A stretch of 64,000 bases of DNA from Pectinophora gossypiella (lineage: Eukaryota > Arthropoda > Insecta > Lepidoptera > Gelechiidae): contig NC_065417.1 of the NCBI RefSeq assembly GCF_024362695.1, positions 3,465,001 through 3,529,000 on the forward strand. The letters are read 5' to 3'. A model generated the notes under the pieces. The model saw only the letters and a list, made by a program, of their open reading frames with translations, had not been told where the DNA came from and searched no databases. Both the position numbers and the translations under genes were made by a program. Below are positions 1 through 9,530 of the stretch, piece by piece (position 1 is the stretch's first letter; each line of letters opens with the position of its first letter).

Positions 1-404
1 TAACTTCTTCTATCGTGTGGGTTGTGAGGTGAATTACCTTTTTTTTTTGACGTGACTTATTGTAGATTTGCCGCAGATGGCATTAACTACTTGGCCGGAC
101 AGGGTGAATTACCAACCTCATCAACCCTGGTATCAGGGTTACTATTGAGACGTTAAAGACCTCTGACATGACTCATTAAACGACTACGTAGGTACTTACA
201 TCAGTAAGTAGTAACCGGGACAAACGGGTTAACGTGCCTTCCGAAACACGGATCGTCTTACTTCCGGACAATCAGGTGATCAGCCTGTAATGTCCTAACC
301 AAACTAGGGACCACAAAGTAATTTTTGTGATATGTCCCCACCGGGAATCGAACCTAGGACCTCCGGATCGTGAGCCCAACGCTCAATCACTGGACCACGG
401 AGGC
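1..404 (-). repeat. SINE-A (tRNA-derived), tandem unit 1
   Basis: On the minus strand the copy opens with a tRNA-like head containing an A-box-like TGGTCCAGTG and a B box GGTTCGATTCCCGGTGGG, and runs into the family tail ending CACACGATAGAAGAAG. It shares private changes with the next copy (for example CCTAGG before the B box), so the two descend from one duplicated insertion. A later retroposon interrupts it at 39-102. It lies at the window edge, so an upstream unit may exist. Confidence 0.85.
39..102 (-). mobile_element. RP retroposon, very short 5'-truncated copy
   Basis: This 64-bp insert begins with a run of T (the poly-A tail seen from the other strand) followed by the RP 3' end GACGTGACTTATTGTAG. 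It is flanked by an 11-bp direct repeat GGTGAATTACC at 28-38 and 103-113, a target-site duplication. The tandem sister SINE lacks it, so it arrived after the duplication. This fixes RP as a poly-A-tailed element that inserts by target-primed reverse transcription. Confidence 0.85.
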
Positions 405-430
405 CGTGCTAACTTATACCCAAGTACTTA

Positions 431-754
431 CTTCTTCTATCGTGTGGGTTTGTGAGGTGGAGTACCAACCTCGTCAACCCTGGTGTCAGGGTTACTATTG
501 AGCCGCCAAAGGCCCCTGACATGGCTCATGTAACGACTACTTTCTTACATCAGTAAGTAGTAACCGGGACCAACGGGTTAACGTGCCTTCCGAAGCACGG
601 ATCGTCTTACTTCCGGACAATCAGGTGATCAGCCTGTAATGTCCTAACCAAACTAGGGACCACAAAGTAATTTTTGTGATATGTTCCCACCGGGAATCGA
701 ACCTAGGATCTCCGGATCGTGAGCCCAACGCTCAACCACTGGACCACGGAGGCC
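431..754 (-). repeat. SINE-A, tandem unit 2
   Basis: This is a full SINE-A in the same orientation as unit 1. A 26-bp flank at 405-430 is repeated with two mismatches at 755-780, giving a 350-bp period. A shared flank plus shared private substitutions points to tandem duplication of an inserted SINE rather than two insertions. Confidence 0.85.
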
Positions 755-1360
755 ATGCTAACTTGTACCCAAGTACTTACTAATGCTATGTAATTAAACA
801 CGTATAAATTATTCAAGCAAAATAAATTGATTGACCGTTTCTTCGCTCTCAAGTTTTTTATAAATGTACTCATCTCCCCAATCGTAATAACATTTTCAAA
901 GGGTCAACACAGGTCACATACCACCGAAATGCTCATCTCGAAAATGTGGGTTTCCTCACGATGCGTGATGTTTGAAATTTTTAAACACGGATTATAAGCT
1001 CTCCAATTTTCTAGTCGTCAAATAACTTGTATAAGTTGTTAATTCAAGTCGACTTGCCGGTTCAAACATGGCACCGAAAATGTTAGCGTGTCGGGGACAC
1101 ATTCGTTGCGTATGTTTCGTTTCCATGTGGCATACAAATCAATAGTATTTAGTTTTATTCTATCGTGCACTTTATGGTCTGGGACCGAAAGAAAACCTCA
1201 TAATTTTACTACTATCCCGTGTGTAATATAAAGACGTGTTACGAATCTGACATAGAACTTCTGATGCATAAAATATGTATATGCAGTTTGTCTATTCTTG
1301 TTCTAGAGTTCCTCAACCGACTTATCTCACGTTTTTCACTACACCACTGAGCCCTCATTC
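755..1360. other. Intergenic, weak repeat remnants only
   Basis: There is no coding evidence. Positions 890-975 match the 3' part of SINE-C on the minus strand (GGTCACATACC and TTTCCTCACGATG). Positions 1100-1165 resemble 1958-2032 around GTTGCGTATGTTTCG. The rest shows nothing I recognise. Confidence 0.5.
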
Positions 1361-1738
1361 TGTCCTTGAATGGCCCATTCAAGGTTGTTTCTCCCAAAGA
1401 TCCAGATGACGCTTTGAGCCAACGTTCGCGCCCATTTTGGCGGTCTCGTGCATGTTGTCTTAAATCTTGTGCCGAGTGAGAGTCATTAGAACTACTTGGC
1501 CGGACAAATAGGGAGCGCTGAAGGCTCTCACCCGGTACAACGTTTAAGACAATAGGCCTGAGGGTGTCCAGTTGGGCACGAACCTCGGCTCGGGACGCCG
1601 TCCGAGCCGAGTCCTTGAATGGCCCATTCCAAGCGGCTTCTCCCAAAGATAATCCTCCCAGATGACGCTTTGGACCAACGTTGGCGCCCATTTTGGCAGT
1701 CTCGTGCATGTTGTCTTAAATCTTGTGCCGAGTGAGAG
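1361..1738 (-). repeat. RP-related tandem duplication
   Basis: A ~128-bp block starting GTCCTTGAATGGCCCATTC and ending GTGCCGAGTGAGAG occurs at 1361-1488 and again at 1611-1738. Between them (about 1493-1608) is a standard RP fragment. The block itself looks like diverged RP sequence (TCTTAAATCTTGTGCCGAGTG against TCTTAAACGTTGTACCGGGTG). Long minus-strand frames across it come from the duplication and show no family resemblance. Confidence 0.6.
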
Positions 1739-2203
1739 CCATAAGGCAGACAAGTAATGAATGGCATTCGAAGCAAACTTAGTTGCTTTTGTTTTAATTA
1801 AAATTAAAAGAAAAACAACTTCCAAGTAGATACTTATCTACTTGAACATAAAGTACGCAGTAGGTAATACAAAAGCCATGGCACATGCCACAAGTGAGTT
1901 GCGTCTAAAAAAAGCAAGTCGAGTAAACTTGACAGTGCAAACACGCCAACAAGTAGCGTTGTCGTGCCGGATATACATTGACTGCGTATGTTTCGTGGCA
2001 TGTGGTATGCAAATCGACAATACTGTAATACTTGTGATTTGCGACCCACTCTAGATCTGTAGTTGAGTACGGTATGTTACTTTATCTAGGCATGAACTTT
2101 GGTTTATGAGGCCTAGCCTAGCTCCTAAAGGCAGGAAGGAGTAAATAGAATACTAAGTACTATGCATATGTCTTTGAAGTGAAATATTTTATTTTCGTTG
2201 TAT
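1739..2203. other. Unassigned sequence with one dispersed repeat
   Basis: Positions 1958-2032 (centred on TGCGTATGTTTCGTGGC) are a diverged direct repeat of 1100-1165. No gene or known element is visible in the remainder. Confidence 0.4.
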
Positions 2204-2214
2204 ATACAGATACT

Positions 2215-2523
2215 CCTTTGAGTACTAGCGGAGCTCGGTGGCGCAGCGGTAAACGCGCTCGGTCTGCGATTGTTGAAGTTAATCAACTTTCGCAAAGGCC
2301 GGTCATAGGATGGGTGACCACAAAAAAAAGTTTTCATCTCGAGCTCCTCCGTGCTTCGGAAGGCACGTTAAGCCGTTGGTCCCGGCTGGATTAACAGTCG
2401 TTAATAACCATCAATCCGTACTGGGCCCGCGTGATGGTTTAAGGCCCGATCTCCCTATCCATCCATAGGGAAGGCCCGTGCCCCAGCAGTGGGGACGTTA
2501 ATGGGCTGATGATGATGATGATG
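2215..2523 (+). repeat. SINE-B, tRNA head with 5S-rRNA-like internal segment
   Basis: The head carries a tRNA A-box-like GGTGGCGCAGCGGTAAACG. Downstream, GAAGTTAATCAAC followed by GGTCATAGGATGGGTGACC resembles the 5S rRNA segment with the internal promoter C box. The body ends in CCCCAGCAGTGGGGACG and a (GAT)n tail. An 11-bp TSD, ATACAGATACT, flanks it at 2204-2214 and 2524-2534, which places the 5' end at 2215. The 5S link is my reading of similarity and was not aligned by software. Confidence 0.75.
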
Positions 2524-2534
2524 ATACAGATACT

Positions 2535-3540
2535 ATTGTAATCTTATTGGTTGAGGTCCTTCATCGACAAAATAAACGTTCTGGCTGATTATTTGGTGTT
2601 CATTCTTAATTTAAATGAGAATATATATTTTTAATTCTCTCTGCCTCTGTCGTTTGTCATTATTAGGCTTCCGTGGTCCAGTGGTCTTGGGTTCGAGAGA
2701 GAGGTCTTTTTGACTAGACCTACCTGTTAAGGTCGATATGTATGTATTAAAAAAAAACTTTAAATTGTTCAGAAAACTGATAATGTTGTTATTACCGTCG
2801 TTTCTTGAAGGTTTAGGCTCTACCTTCAAGAATGAATTCATCCTAAGATCATGAAGTATCCCTTCTACCGACAAGCGGGCCTCTCGCCTGCAACACTATT
2901 AACAAATAAAAAAATCGCATAGAAATCCATTTATTAATTCCGACTAAATAGTGAATCCCAAGTAGTTAATGCCAGTTACAGCAAATCCACAAATATGACA
3001 CTTGAAAAAATATGTTTGTTTATTGCGTCAAAGCTGATGACGTACTTATTACGTCAGTTGAGTTATATCCCATGAATTAACTATTGTAAAAGGATACACT
3101 AATCTGAATTCTCATTTTTGTATGTGAAATTGTAAATGAAAGCTTTATTGTAATTATGCTAGCAATACAAACAACCCTCATCCATCATATTAAAGACACA
3201 AATCATTCAGTGAACACGATACTCCAAAATCCCGTGCTGTTCTTTGCATCCAAAACTTTACGTCTAAACGCAGCCCCGATTAAGCAAACGAGGCATAACG
3301 TCACTTTCCCTACCTCATTGTCCAACTTTACGTTACTAGATAAGACAAACAAACAACAAAGTTGGAACAAAACAGATTCACTCTCAGGAGGAAAGTGTTC
3401 CTCCCTTCTGCACGGAGTATTCGGAGTGTACAGTGTCCCCGCTCTAACGAGAGGACATTGACCTTGAAATGTCGAATGTCCTGGACCAGTTGTTCTCAAA
3501 GTTTTATAAACCATTTTTTTTAACATATTCTTTTAATTAA
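2535..3540. other. Intergenic, no gene seen
   Basis: This is mostly unique-looking AT-rich DNA. The only recognisable piece is a short SINE-A head fragment at about 2668-2700 (GCTTCCGTGGTCCAGTGG). The short frames here have no recognisable protein features. Confidence 0.5.
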
Positions 3541-3961
3541 ATATATAAAAGGAGAAACTGACTGACTGAAATATCAACGCACAGTCTAAACGGCTAAACG
3601 TAGGCACTTGAAATTTGGAAGGGACGTAGCTTAGGTACCGTAGAGGTGCACTAAGAAAGGAATTCCCGGAATTCCCACGGGAACGGGAATTAGCGGGAAA
3701 ATCCTTTTGTATGAAAAATCTAAACCGCTTAAGTTAGACGCTTGAAATTTGGCATGCAGGTACCTAAGTTAACTTAAAGCTTAGTTGCAACAGATTATTG
3801 CAAAATTCCCACGGAATCGGGAGTTAGCGGGAAGAAACATTTGTATGAAAAAATCTAAACTGCATAAGTTAGATGCTTGAAAGATATTCACTCACACACA
3901 CACACACAAAGATCTCTCTTTTATAACACGCCACGCGGACGAAGTCGCGGGCAAAAGCTAG
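3541..3961 (+). mobile_element. Non-autonomous Helitron-like element 1
   Basis: The element starts near TATATAAAAGGAGAAACTG and ends with an imperfect GC-rich hairpin (CGCGGACGAAGTCGCGGG, 3934-3951), a short spacer and CTAG followed by T. Hairpin plus CTRR followed by T is the classic Helitron 3' end. Two further copies in this window are in reverse orientation. It encodes no Rep/helicase, so it would depend on an autonomous partner. Confidence 0.65.
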
Positions 3962-4020
3962 TAACGTAATATAGGGAAAAATAGGGCAGTGGTTTCCCTC
4001 TTGCCTTCCGCCCCGCAGTA

Positions 4021-4088
4021 CTAAAAAAGTAGCATGGAGAGTATTTTAAATGCTACACCGACAAGAGCGTTGGCTCTTAAATTGATAT
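4021..4088 (+). pseudogene. LINE ORF2 C-terminal stub
   Basis: The sequence around GCTACACCGACAAGAGCG matches two other stubs here whose frame reads W-R/K-M-L-H-R-Q-E-R-G-S-stop. This copy has an extra T, so the frame is broken. It is a dead 5'-truncated non-LTR retrotransposon tail. Confidence 0.5.
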
Positions 4089-4560
4089 TTGTTAATGAAA
4101 TGAAAAAATATTTGTTAATAGAGCCACAGTAACAATACAAAAACGTCAGGAAAATCATATTGTATATCAACAGAAACGTAAATCACGCCTGCTTCCTCGA
4201 ACGGGTAGGCAGATACCTATACATATAATAGCATATACCTACACCCAATCCTCATTTATGTTTAAGTACCATATAATAGGTTAGCCCGTAAGACTATTGC
4301 CATTAACCGGGCAGAGATAATGGAAACCATGTGATATCATTATCGTTATTTCTCTTCTTCTTCTTTTACTTCTTTTTTTTCTATTTGCCTCAGACACCGT
4401 TCACTGCCTGGCCAGACAAATGGGGAGCATTGAACGCGCCCATATATACTACGATCTTTCCATGAAAATGTGAAGGCTTGTGGTTTTGTTCTGCGCATCT
4501 CGGCTGGAACTACGGGCTACGGATGTTGCGGAGTTATGTTTTGGATATACCTACCTACTC
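4089..4560. other. Intergenic, no gene seen
   Basis: This is AT-rich with a CT-rich run near 4351-4380. A weak RP-like piece may lie at 4388-4435 (CTGGCCAGACAAATGGGGAGC). Nothing else is recognisable. Confidence 0.4.
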
Positions 4561-4920
4561 GCCATTTTTTTTGGCGTGACTTATTGTAGATTTGCCGCAG
4601 GTGGCATTAACCACTTGGCCGAGCAAAATGGGGAGCGCTGAAGGCTCTCACCCGGTACAACATTTAAGACAACAGGCCTGAGGGTGCCCAGTTGGGCGCG
4701 AACCTCGGCTCAGGGGGTCGTCTGAGAGAAAAAAAATATTGAAAGAATTAGTCGCCCCTAGTGGGCGATAGCGATAAGCGCTGAATGAGGGAAATCGTCG
4801 ACCACGCTGGCGGGGTTGGTATCGGGGTTCTGAAGTGTTTGGTGTCGCGAGCTGATTGGCTGCCTCTATGGCTAACCTACACACCCATGCCTCGTTTAAA
4901 TAATAAAGTGTATATTTTTC
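4561..4920 (-). mobile_element. RP retroposon, long 5'-truncated copy
   Basis: A poly-T run at 4566-4573 marks the 3' tail of a minus-strand element. Reading the minus strand, the upstream part keeps an open frame containing LAIEAANQLATPNTSEPR, also readable (one residue different) in the copy at 21.9 kb. I infer that RP copies are 3' ends of a larger non-LTR element whose ORF finishes here. I do not recognise the protein. Confidence 0.65.
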
Positions 4921-4936
4921 TCTATCCACCTAACTT

Positions 4937-5076
4937 GACTCTTCTACTAATCGTGTAGGTTATGAAGTGGATTACCAACCCCATTAAACCCTGGTGTCAG
5001 GGTTATTATTGAGCCGCCTTAGGCCCGTGACGTACCTCATGTAACGACTACGTACTTACATCAGTACACAGTCCAT
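4937..5076 (-). repeat. SINE-A, 3' half only
   Basis: It matches the SINE-A tail (CTTCTACTAATCGTGTAGG, then CCTGGTGTCAGGGTTATTATT) and stops near ACATCAGTACAC, so the tRNA-like head is absent. Confidence 0.7.
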
Positions 5077-5532
5077 GTTTAGTCAGTTACTTGACTAAAC
5101 ATTGGGAATAACTGTAGTTTCTCCCTAGTGTCAACATTGGCAGCAACTAGGGACTAATTTCGCTTTCGCTGTGGCTTCGTTCGTTGTTCAGTGTTGGTGT
5201 TTTGTGCTTACAGAATGAAAAGCTGCTTTGTTTCTATAATTATTCTCCATCGGTGATGTTCCGTTATTAGGAATTTTCCCACTTTGGGAACATTCCCGGC
5301 ACAAAAAGGTGCAAAAGTTATGTAAAAAAAGCTTTTTTATATAAAAGGCAGATAAGATCAGAGTACAAGAAAGGACAATTTGAAAAAGAAAAGCAACACA
5401 TACATTTTTGATTACATTTTTTTTTGATTAAGTACATTACATTTTGATTTAATTAACTTATGTTTGTAGAGGCTGGAGCCTAAACTAGGTTACCTACCTA
5501 AGTACAGATGAAATTTGATATTATGACGATTC
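5077..5532. repeat. Unassigned repeat with GGGAACATTCCC motif
   Basis: Positions 5260-5405 contain CTTTGGGAACATTCCCGGC, GGTGCAAAAGTTATG and GGCAGATAAGATCAGAG in the same order as 24793-24935. It is therefore a dispersed repeat of unknown class. The remaining sequence is unremarkable. Confidence 0.5.
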
Positions 5533-5645
5533 CTTAGGTGTACCTTTCTGATTTTTGTTACACTTTTTTGTTTATGTTTGCACAAATAATAAATAAAAAA
5601 AATAATTAAGGATATAAGAGACGGTAACTGTATCAGTCTTAGTAC

Positions 5646-5880
5646 CTACGTCTTCTCTCAATTGGCTTGTGAGTTCAACGACCGACCTCATCAACTCTGA
5701 CAGGGTTACATTTGAGCCGCCAGAGGCTTCTGGCATGGCTTCTTAGAGTGCATTCCGAAACACAGATCTTACTCAAACAGGTGATCAGTCTGCAATGTCC
5801 TAACCAAAGTACTGCAATGTCTTAACTAGGGATTATAGAGCGATTTTTGTGATGTGTCCCCACCGGGATTCGAACTAATA
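5646..5880 (-). repeat. SINE-A in left arm of palindrome
   Basis: This is a SINE-A body and B box (GGGATTCGAAC on plus) lacking the A-box end. It pairs with the opposite copy at 6178-6417 and shares its private internal duplication, so the two were copied after insertion. Confidence 0.75.
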
Positions 5881-5982
5881 GTAAGGCCTTACTATTAAAA
5901 AGTTTTTACAACGGGAACATTCCCGGCAAAGGCACATTGCTATTCTGTTTGGGCCAAGTAAGCGAGCAAAAATATTTTGCCG

Positions 5983-6062
5983 ACCCTAGTGGGTCGATAG
6001 CGACAAGCGCTGATTGAGTGAAATCGTCGACCACGCCAGCGGGGTCGGTATCGGAGGTTTTA
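5983..6062 (-). mobile_element. RP retroposon fragment in palindrome spacer
   Basis: The segment from GACCCTAGTGGGTCGATAGC to GCGGGGTCGGTATCGGAGG matches the middle of RP. It lacks the poly-A end. A minus-strand frame through here (5906-6178) mixes RP and arm sequence and is not a gene. Confidence 0.6.
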
Positions 6063-6177
6063 TTCTTTATTCTATTACTAAAGTACGACTCAGGTAAATC
6101 TAGTGCGGTGCATGTTACGAATCGGTGCGGGCAAAATATTTTTGCTCGCTTACTTGGCCCAAACTGAATCGCAGTCA

Positions 6178-6417
6178 TATAGGTTCGAATCCCGGTGGGG
6201 GCACATCACAAAAATCGCTCTATAATCCTTAGTTAAGACATTGCAGTAGTTTGGTTAGGACATTGCAGACTGATCACCTGTTTGTTGGAAAGTAAGATCC
6301 GTGTTTCGGAGTGCGCTTTAAGAAGGCCCTGCCAGAAACCTCTGGCGGCTCATTGTAGCCCGGACACCAGGGTTGATGAGGTCGGTTGTTGACCTCACAA
6401 GCCAACTGAGAGAAGAC
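6178..6417 (+). repeat. SINE-A in right arm of palindrome
   Basis: It begins at the B box (GGTTCGAATCCCGGTGGG) and ends at the GAGAGAAGACG tail. It is the mirror copy of 5646-5880. Confidence 0.75.
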
Positions 6418-6540
6418 GTAGGTACATACTGATACAGTTACCGTCTCTTATTTCCTTAATATTTTTTTTTTATTTATTATTTATGCAAACAGAAACAAAA
6501 AAGTGTAACAAAAACCAGAAAGGTACACCTAAGTAGGTAC

Positions 6541-8108
6541 CTACATTCAAGCTAAACCCACATAAATATGTGTTTATGATCACAATGTAAAAACTTTCCA
6601 CTTAACAAGCAATATAAATTTGCCTACTTATAAATATCCACCCTTCACAGCTCTATACAATTTCAAATCATGCTTTATATTTCCTAAACATTCTGAATGC
6701 ACGCGATATCTCTCCAATCGTCTGGATGGGGTGTAATATCCAAAATTCTGCGTCCAAGGATATCCTGTGGACTCCCACAAAGAGATTAGAATATTGTAAC
6801 CAGTTTGGACAGGATCCGTTCCGGTTTTGGTAGAGTATGCCAGAGGGACTTTGGAATGTCATTGTTTCAAAGACTAAAGTTGGTTTAGGCGATTCTCACA
6901 TGACGCGGATTTTGCCGCGCGTCGAGGCAGTGTGCGTGTGTTAAGCATCGCCGCGAATTACGTATATCGAGGGCTTCGACCAATAGCCTTGCGACGTCTA
7001 TACACGTAGATAGCATTCGCTGAGTCTATTGGTGGAAACCCCCGATATAATTGGCTAGTTTCCTAGGTCAACGATAAATTATAAAATTCTGATTACTAAA
7101 TAAACACATGTCTAAAGGTGACAAAAAACGTTTTCTTTTTTTCTATTTTAACTTATTTATGAATTTTAAGAAAAATTTAATAATAAGTGCGACATTTTGT
7201 CTCTTTTTTTATGACGTCACAGGCTTTTTCATACAAATTCCATGCATACAAGTTTTTCCATGATAAATACGTTGAATAAATGATTCTGATTTCAGCTTTT
7301 ACAAGCACGAGATGATGCCAAAGCAAGACCACTATTGGCGATCTACCAATAAAAAAAAGGTTCTCATGCAAACAGAAATATAATTATATTTTCAAGAAGA
7401 ACAAAAGAAAGAAGTCATTATCAAAAACAAAGACAATAAAAGAATAAAAAACTATATAAAAGAGGTAAAATTCTATAAAAAGTTGTGCTATTTTGCACAA
7501 CCACTAACTTAATTGTCTACTTCTGGACTTATCGATTCATCATCTCTTTACATCTTTATCAGATGATTCAGACAGCGTTTCTGACTTATCGATTATACTG
7601 TTATAAAATCCGTGCTTCACACGAACCGAAATACAACCAACAAAATAACACTACTTCAAACTGTTCTACTATGAACGTCACGGCGCTATAACCATTATCA
7701 AGTTTAGTGGTCGTATAAAATAAAATAACGCTAAACATAAGCAAGGTAGTAAAGTGCACTACAAGATATAAACACTCAAATATTTTACTGCAATCAATAA
7801 GGAATTGCTGCATTTCAGTTGTATTGCATTCAGTTGCCAAACAACTGCACGATGGAGGGATTGAGGGTAGAAATTCAGGGTGTGGGGGGTCCTTCATTTG
7901 TATGTATGGGTATATTATATAGTAAGTACTTAGACCCACACCAATTATTGTTCTGACTATAACTATTCAGGGGGAAGTCACGAAAGTAAAAACACTTAGT
8001 GAGTTTAGAATCTGTATTGTCCAGTAAACACTGATTACAAATTATGAGGAACACCAGGAAATAACGCGCGGTTATATTAAATACAGGCAGTGTACCTAGC
8101 CTGGTGAC
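6541..8108. other. Intergenic, mostly unique
   Basis: No convincing gene is present. Positions 7198-7300 resemble a LINE 3' tail (CCATGATAAATACGTTGAAT, then AATGATTCTGATT) also seen at 50.0-50.14 kb. A moderately GC-rich block at 6890-7040 (GCGCGTCGAGGCAGTGTGCG) is not repeated elsewhere in the window. Short frames at 7485-7939 show no recognisable motif. Confidence 0.45.
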
Positions 8109-8120
8109 GGAACGGGAGAG

Positions 8121-8394
8121 TTACCCCGATACCGACCCCGCCGGCGTGGTCGACGATTTCCCTCATTCAGCGCTTATCGCTATCGACCCGCTAGGGTCGA
8201 TTAATTCTTTTAAATATTTTTCCTCTCAGACGACGCTCTGAGCCGAAGTTCGCGCCCAACTGGGCACCCTCAGGCCTGTTGTCTTAAACGTTGTACCGGG
8301 TGAGAGCCTTCAGCGCTCCCCATTTGTCCGGCCAAGTAGTTAATGCCATCTGCGGCAAATCTACAATAAGTCACGTCAAAAATAAATAAATAAA
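8121..8394 (+). mobile_element. RP retroposon copy with perfect TSD
   Basis: The 274-bp copy runs from the mid region (CCCGATACCGACCCCGCCG) to the 3' end TAAGTCACGTC and an A-rich tail with TAAA repeats. A 12-bp TSD, GGAACGGGAGAG, lies at 8109-8120 and 8395-8406. The truncated 5' end, tail and TSD fit LINE-type retrotransposition. Confidence 0.85.
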
Positions 8395-8463
8395 GGAACG
8401 GGAGAGACTGCCAGCCTGCCGTTGCTTGCTACTAAGAACGCTGACATTGTAAAATGTAATGAA

Positions 8464-8890
8464 ATGTGTCACTACAAGGGCAGAGGTCCTATGATTCATC
8501 GGCTTGCTTATCAAACGGAGAGCGCCAGTTCGAACCCCGGTTTCGGACTTGCCCCAATGAGGTTTTCACTAACACAATTGGCTCGGCCTTTATAGACACA
8601 TTGCATTGGTTTAACAGATCACATTGGTTTAACAGAATGCTCGGTGAGGTGGTTACTTATTTTCAGGGGGGTTAAAATGGCCACTTCGAAGCAATTCATC
8701 TAAGAAATCAATATTGCAATTTGACATTTGCGCATATAAAACTAAGTGCGCAATGCAAACAAATTGCTTCGATGTGGCCATTTTAACCCCCCTGTTCATT
8801 TTGCAATGGATGAACCTCTGACTACCCCAATTGGGATAGCGTCCGGAGCTTATGCTACAACATAACATAACGATTACTTTGTTGTACAGG
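8464..8890 (+). repeat. SINE-D interrupted by a MITE
   Basis: The tRNA-like head has a B box (CCAGTTCGAACCCCGG). The body continues with ACAGAATGCTCGGTGAGG and resumes after the insert with TTGCAATGGATGAACCTCTG and GACTACCCCAATTGGGATA. The join falls in the family motif TACTTAGTTCATCTTGCGAT. Confidence 0.7.
8664..8794. mobile_element. MITE-E, hAT-like foldback inside SINE-D
   Basis: Terminal inverted repeats CAGGGGGGTTAAAATGGCCA and TGGCCATTTTAACCCCCCTG bound a 131-bp element that folds on itself. Flanks CTTATTTT and TTCATTTT (6 of 8 identical) could be a decayed 8-bp TSD. A CAGGGG terminus with an 8-bp TSD suggests the hAT superfamily. It has no coding capacity. Confidence 0.75.
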
Positions 8891-8944
8891 AAATACAAAA
8901 CAAAAATTAAATAGAAAGAGTACAATAGGTGACTAATAATGTAA

Positions 8945-9266
8945 CGACCTCCGTGGTCCAGTGGCTGAACATTGGGCTCACGATCCGGAGGTCCTGGGTT
9001 CGACTCCCGGTGGAGACATACCTATCACAAAAAATACTTTGTGGTCCCTAGTTTGATTAGGACTTTACAGGCTGATCACCTGATTGTCCGAAAGTATGAT
9101 CCGTGCTTCGGAAGGAACGTTAAGCCGTTGGTCCCGGTTACTACTTACTGATTGATATAAGTAAGTAGTCGTTACATAAGCCAAGTCAGGGGCCTTTGGC
9201 GGTTCAATAGTAACCCTGACACCAGGGTTGATGAGGTTGGTACTCGACCTCACACGATAGAAGAAG
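8945..9266 (+). repeat. SINE-A, full length with TSD
   Basis: The copy is complete, from GACCTCCGTGGTCCAGTGG through B box GGTTCGACTCCCGGTGG to the GATAGAAGAAG tail. A perfect 10-bp TSD, AATAATGTAA, lies at 8935-8944 and 9267-9276. It is a good reference copy for the family. Confidence 0.9.
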
Positions 9267-9309
9267 AATAATGTAATGGTAATAGATGGTAATGTTATAC
9301 ATATTTCAT

Positions 9310-9530
9310 ATTGTTAGAATAGAATAGAATATAAATAGTTTATTATAAAAAGGCGCCACACACACAAAAAAAGATAAGCAAATAAAAAAAACAAAAGCAA
9401 TCGAGGCCCTGCTAAATCCAGCCCAGCTAAGGCCATAAGTCGCTGCGTTCGTTTCGCTGCCGAGTCGTCGAACCATGTTTACGATTTGGCACGATAGTTT
9501 TGCCATCACAATTTGTGTCGTCGACTAACG
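9310..9530 (-). mobile_element. LINE 3' tail with (TATTC)n end
   Basis: On the minus strand this ends GGCGCCTTTTTATAATAAAC followed by TATTC repeats. The same ending occurs at 28.08-28.15 kb (plus) and 50.18 kb (minus). It is a 5'-truncated non-LTR element. The upstream limit is uncertain. Confidence 0.5.

Larger units (their letters stand above)
5533..6532. repeat. Large inverted duplication (about 1 kb palindrome)
   Basis: The left arm 5533-5982 and right arm 6128-6532 are reverse complements over about 400 bp. They share unique sequence (TTAGGTGTACCTTTCTG against CAGAAAGGTACACCTAA), an AT-rich stretch, and opposing SINE-A copies with the same private internal duplication (GCAATGTCCTAACC then GCAATGTCTTAACT). 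Innermost, GTTTGGGCCAAGTAAGCGAG is matched by CTCGCTTACTTGGCCCAAAC. The spacer is about 145 bp and contains an RP fragment. A transcript would fold into a very long hairpin. Confidence 0.85.

Noticed and set aside
1239..1825. Overlapping minus-strand frames up to 156 codons
   Set aside because: They run through the RP-like tandem duplication. The repeated peptide segments come from duplicated DNA, and there is no domain or codon signal.
5906..6178. 90-codon minus-strand frame
   Set aside because: It lies in the palindrome centre and joins RP sequence with arm sequence.
8945..9020. Functional tRNA genes at SINE heads
   Set aside because: The heads have A and B boxes but do not fold into a full cloverleaf with a proper acceptor stem, and they are followed by conserved SINE bodies.
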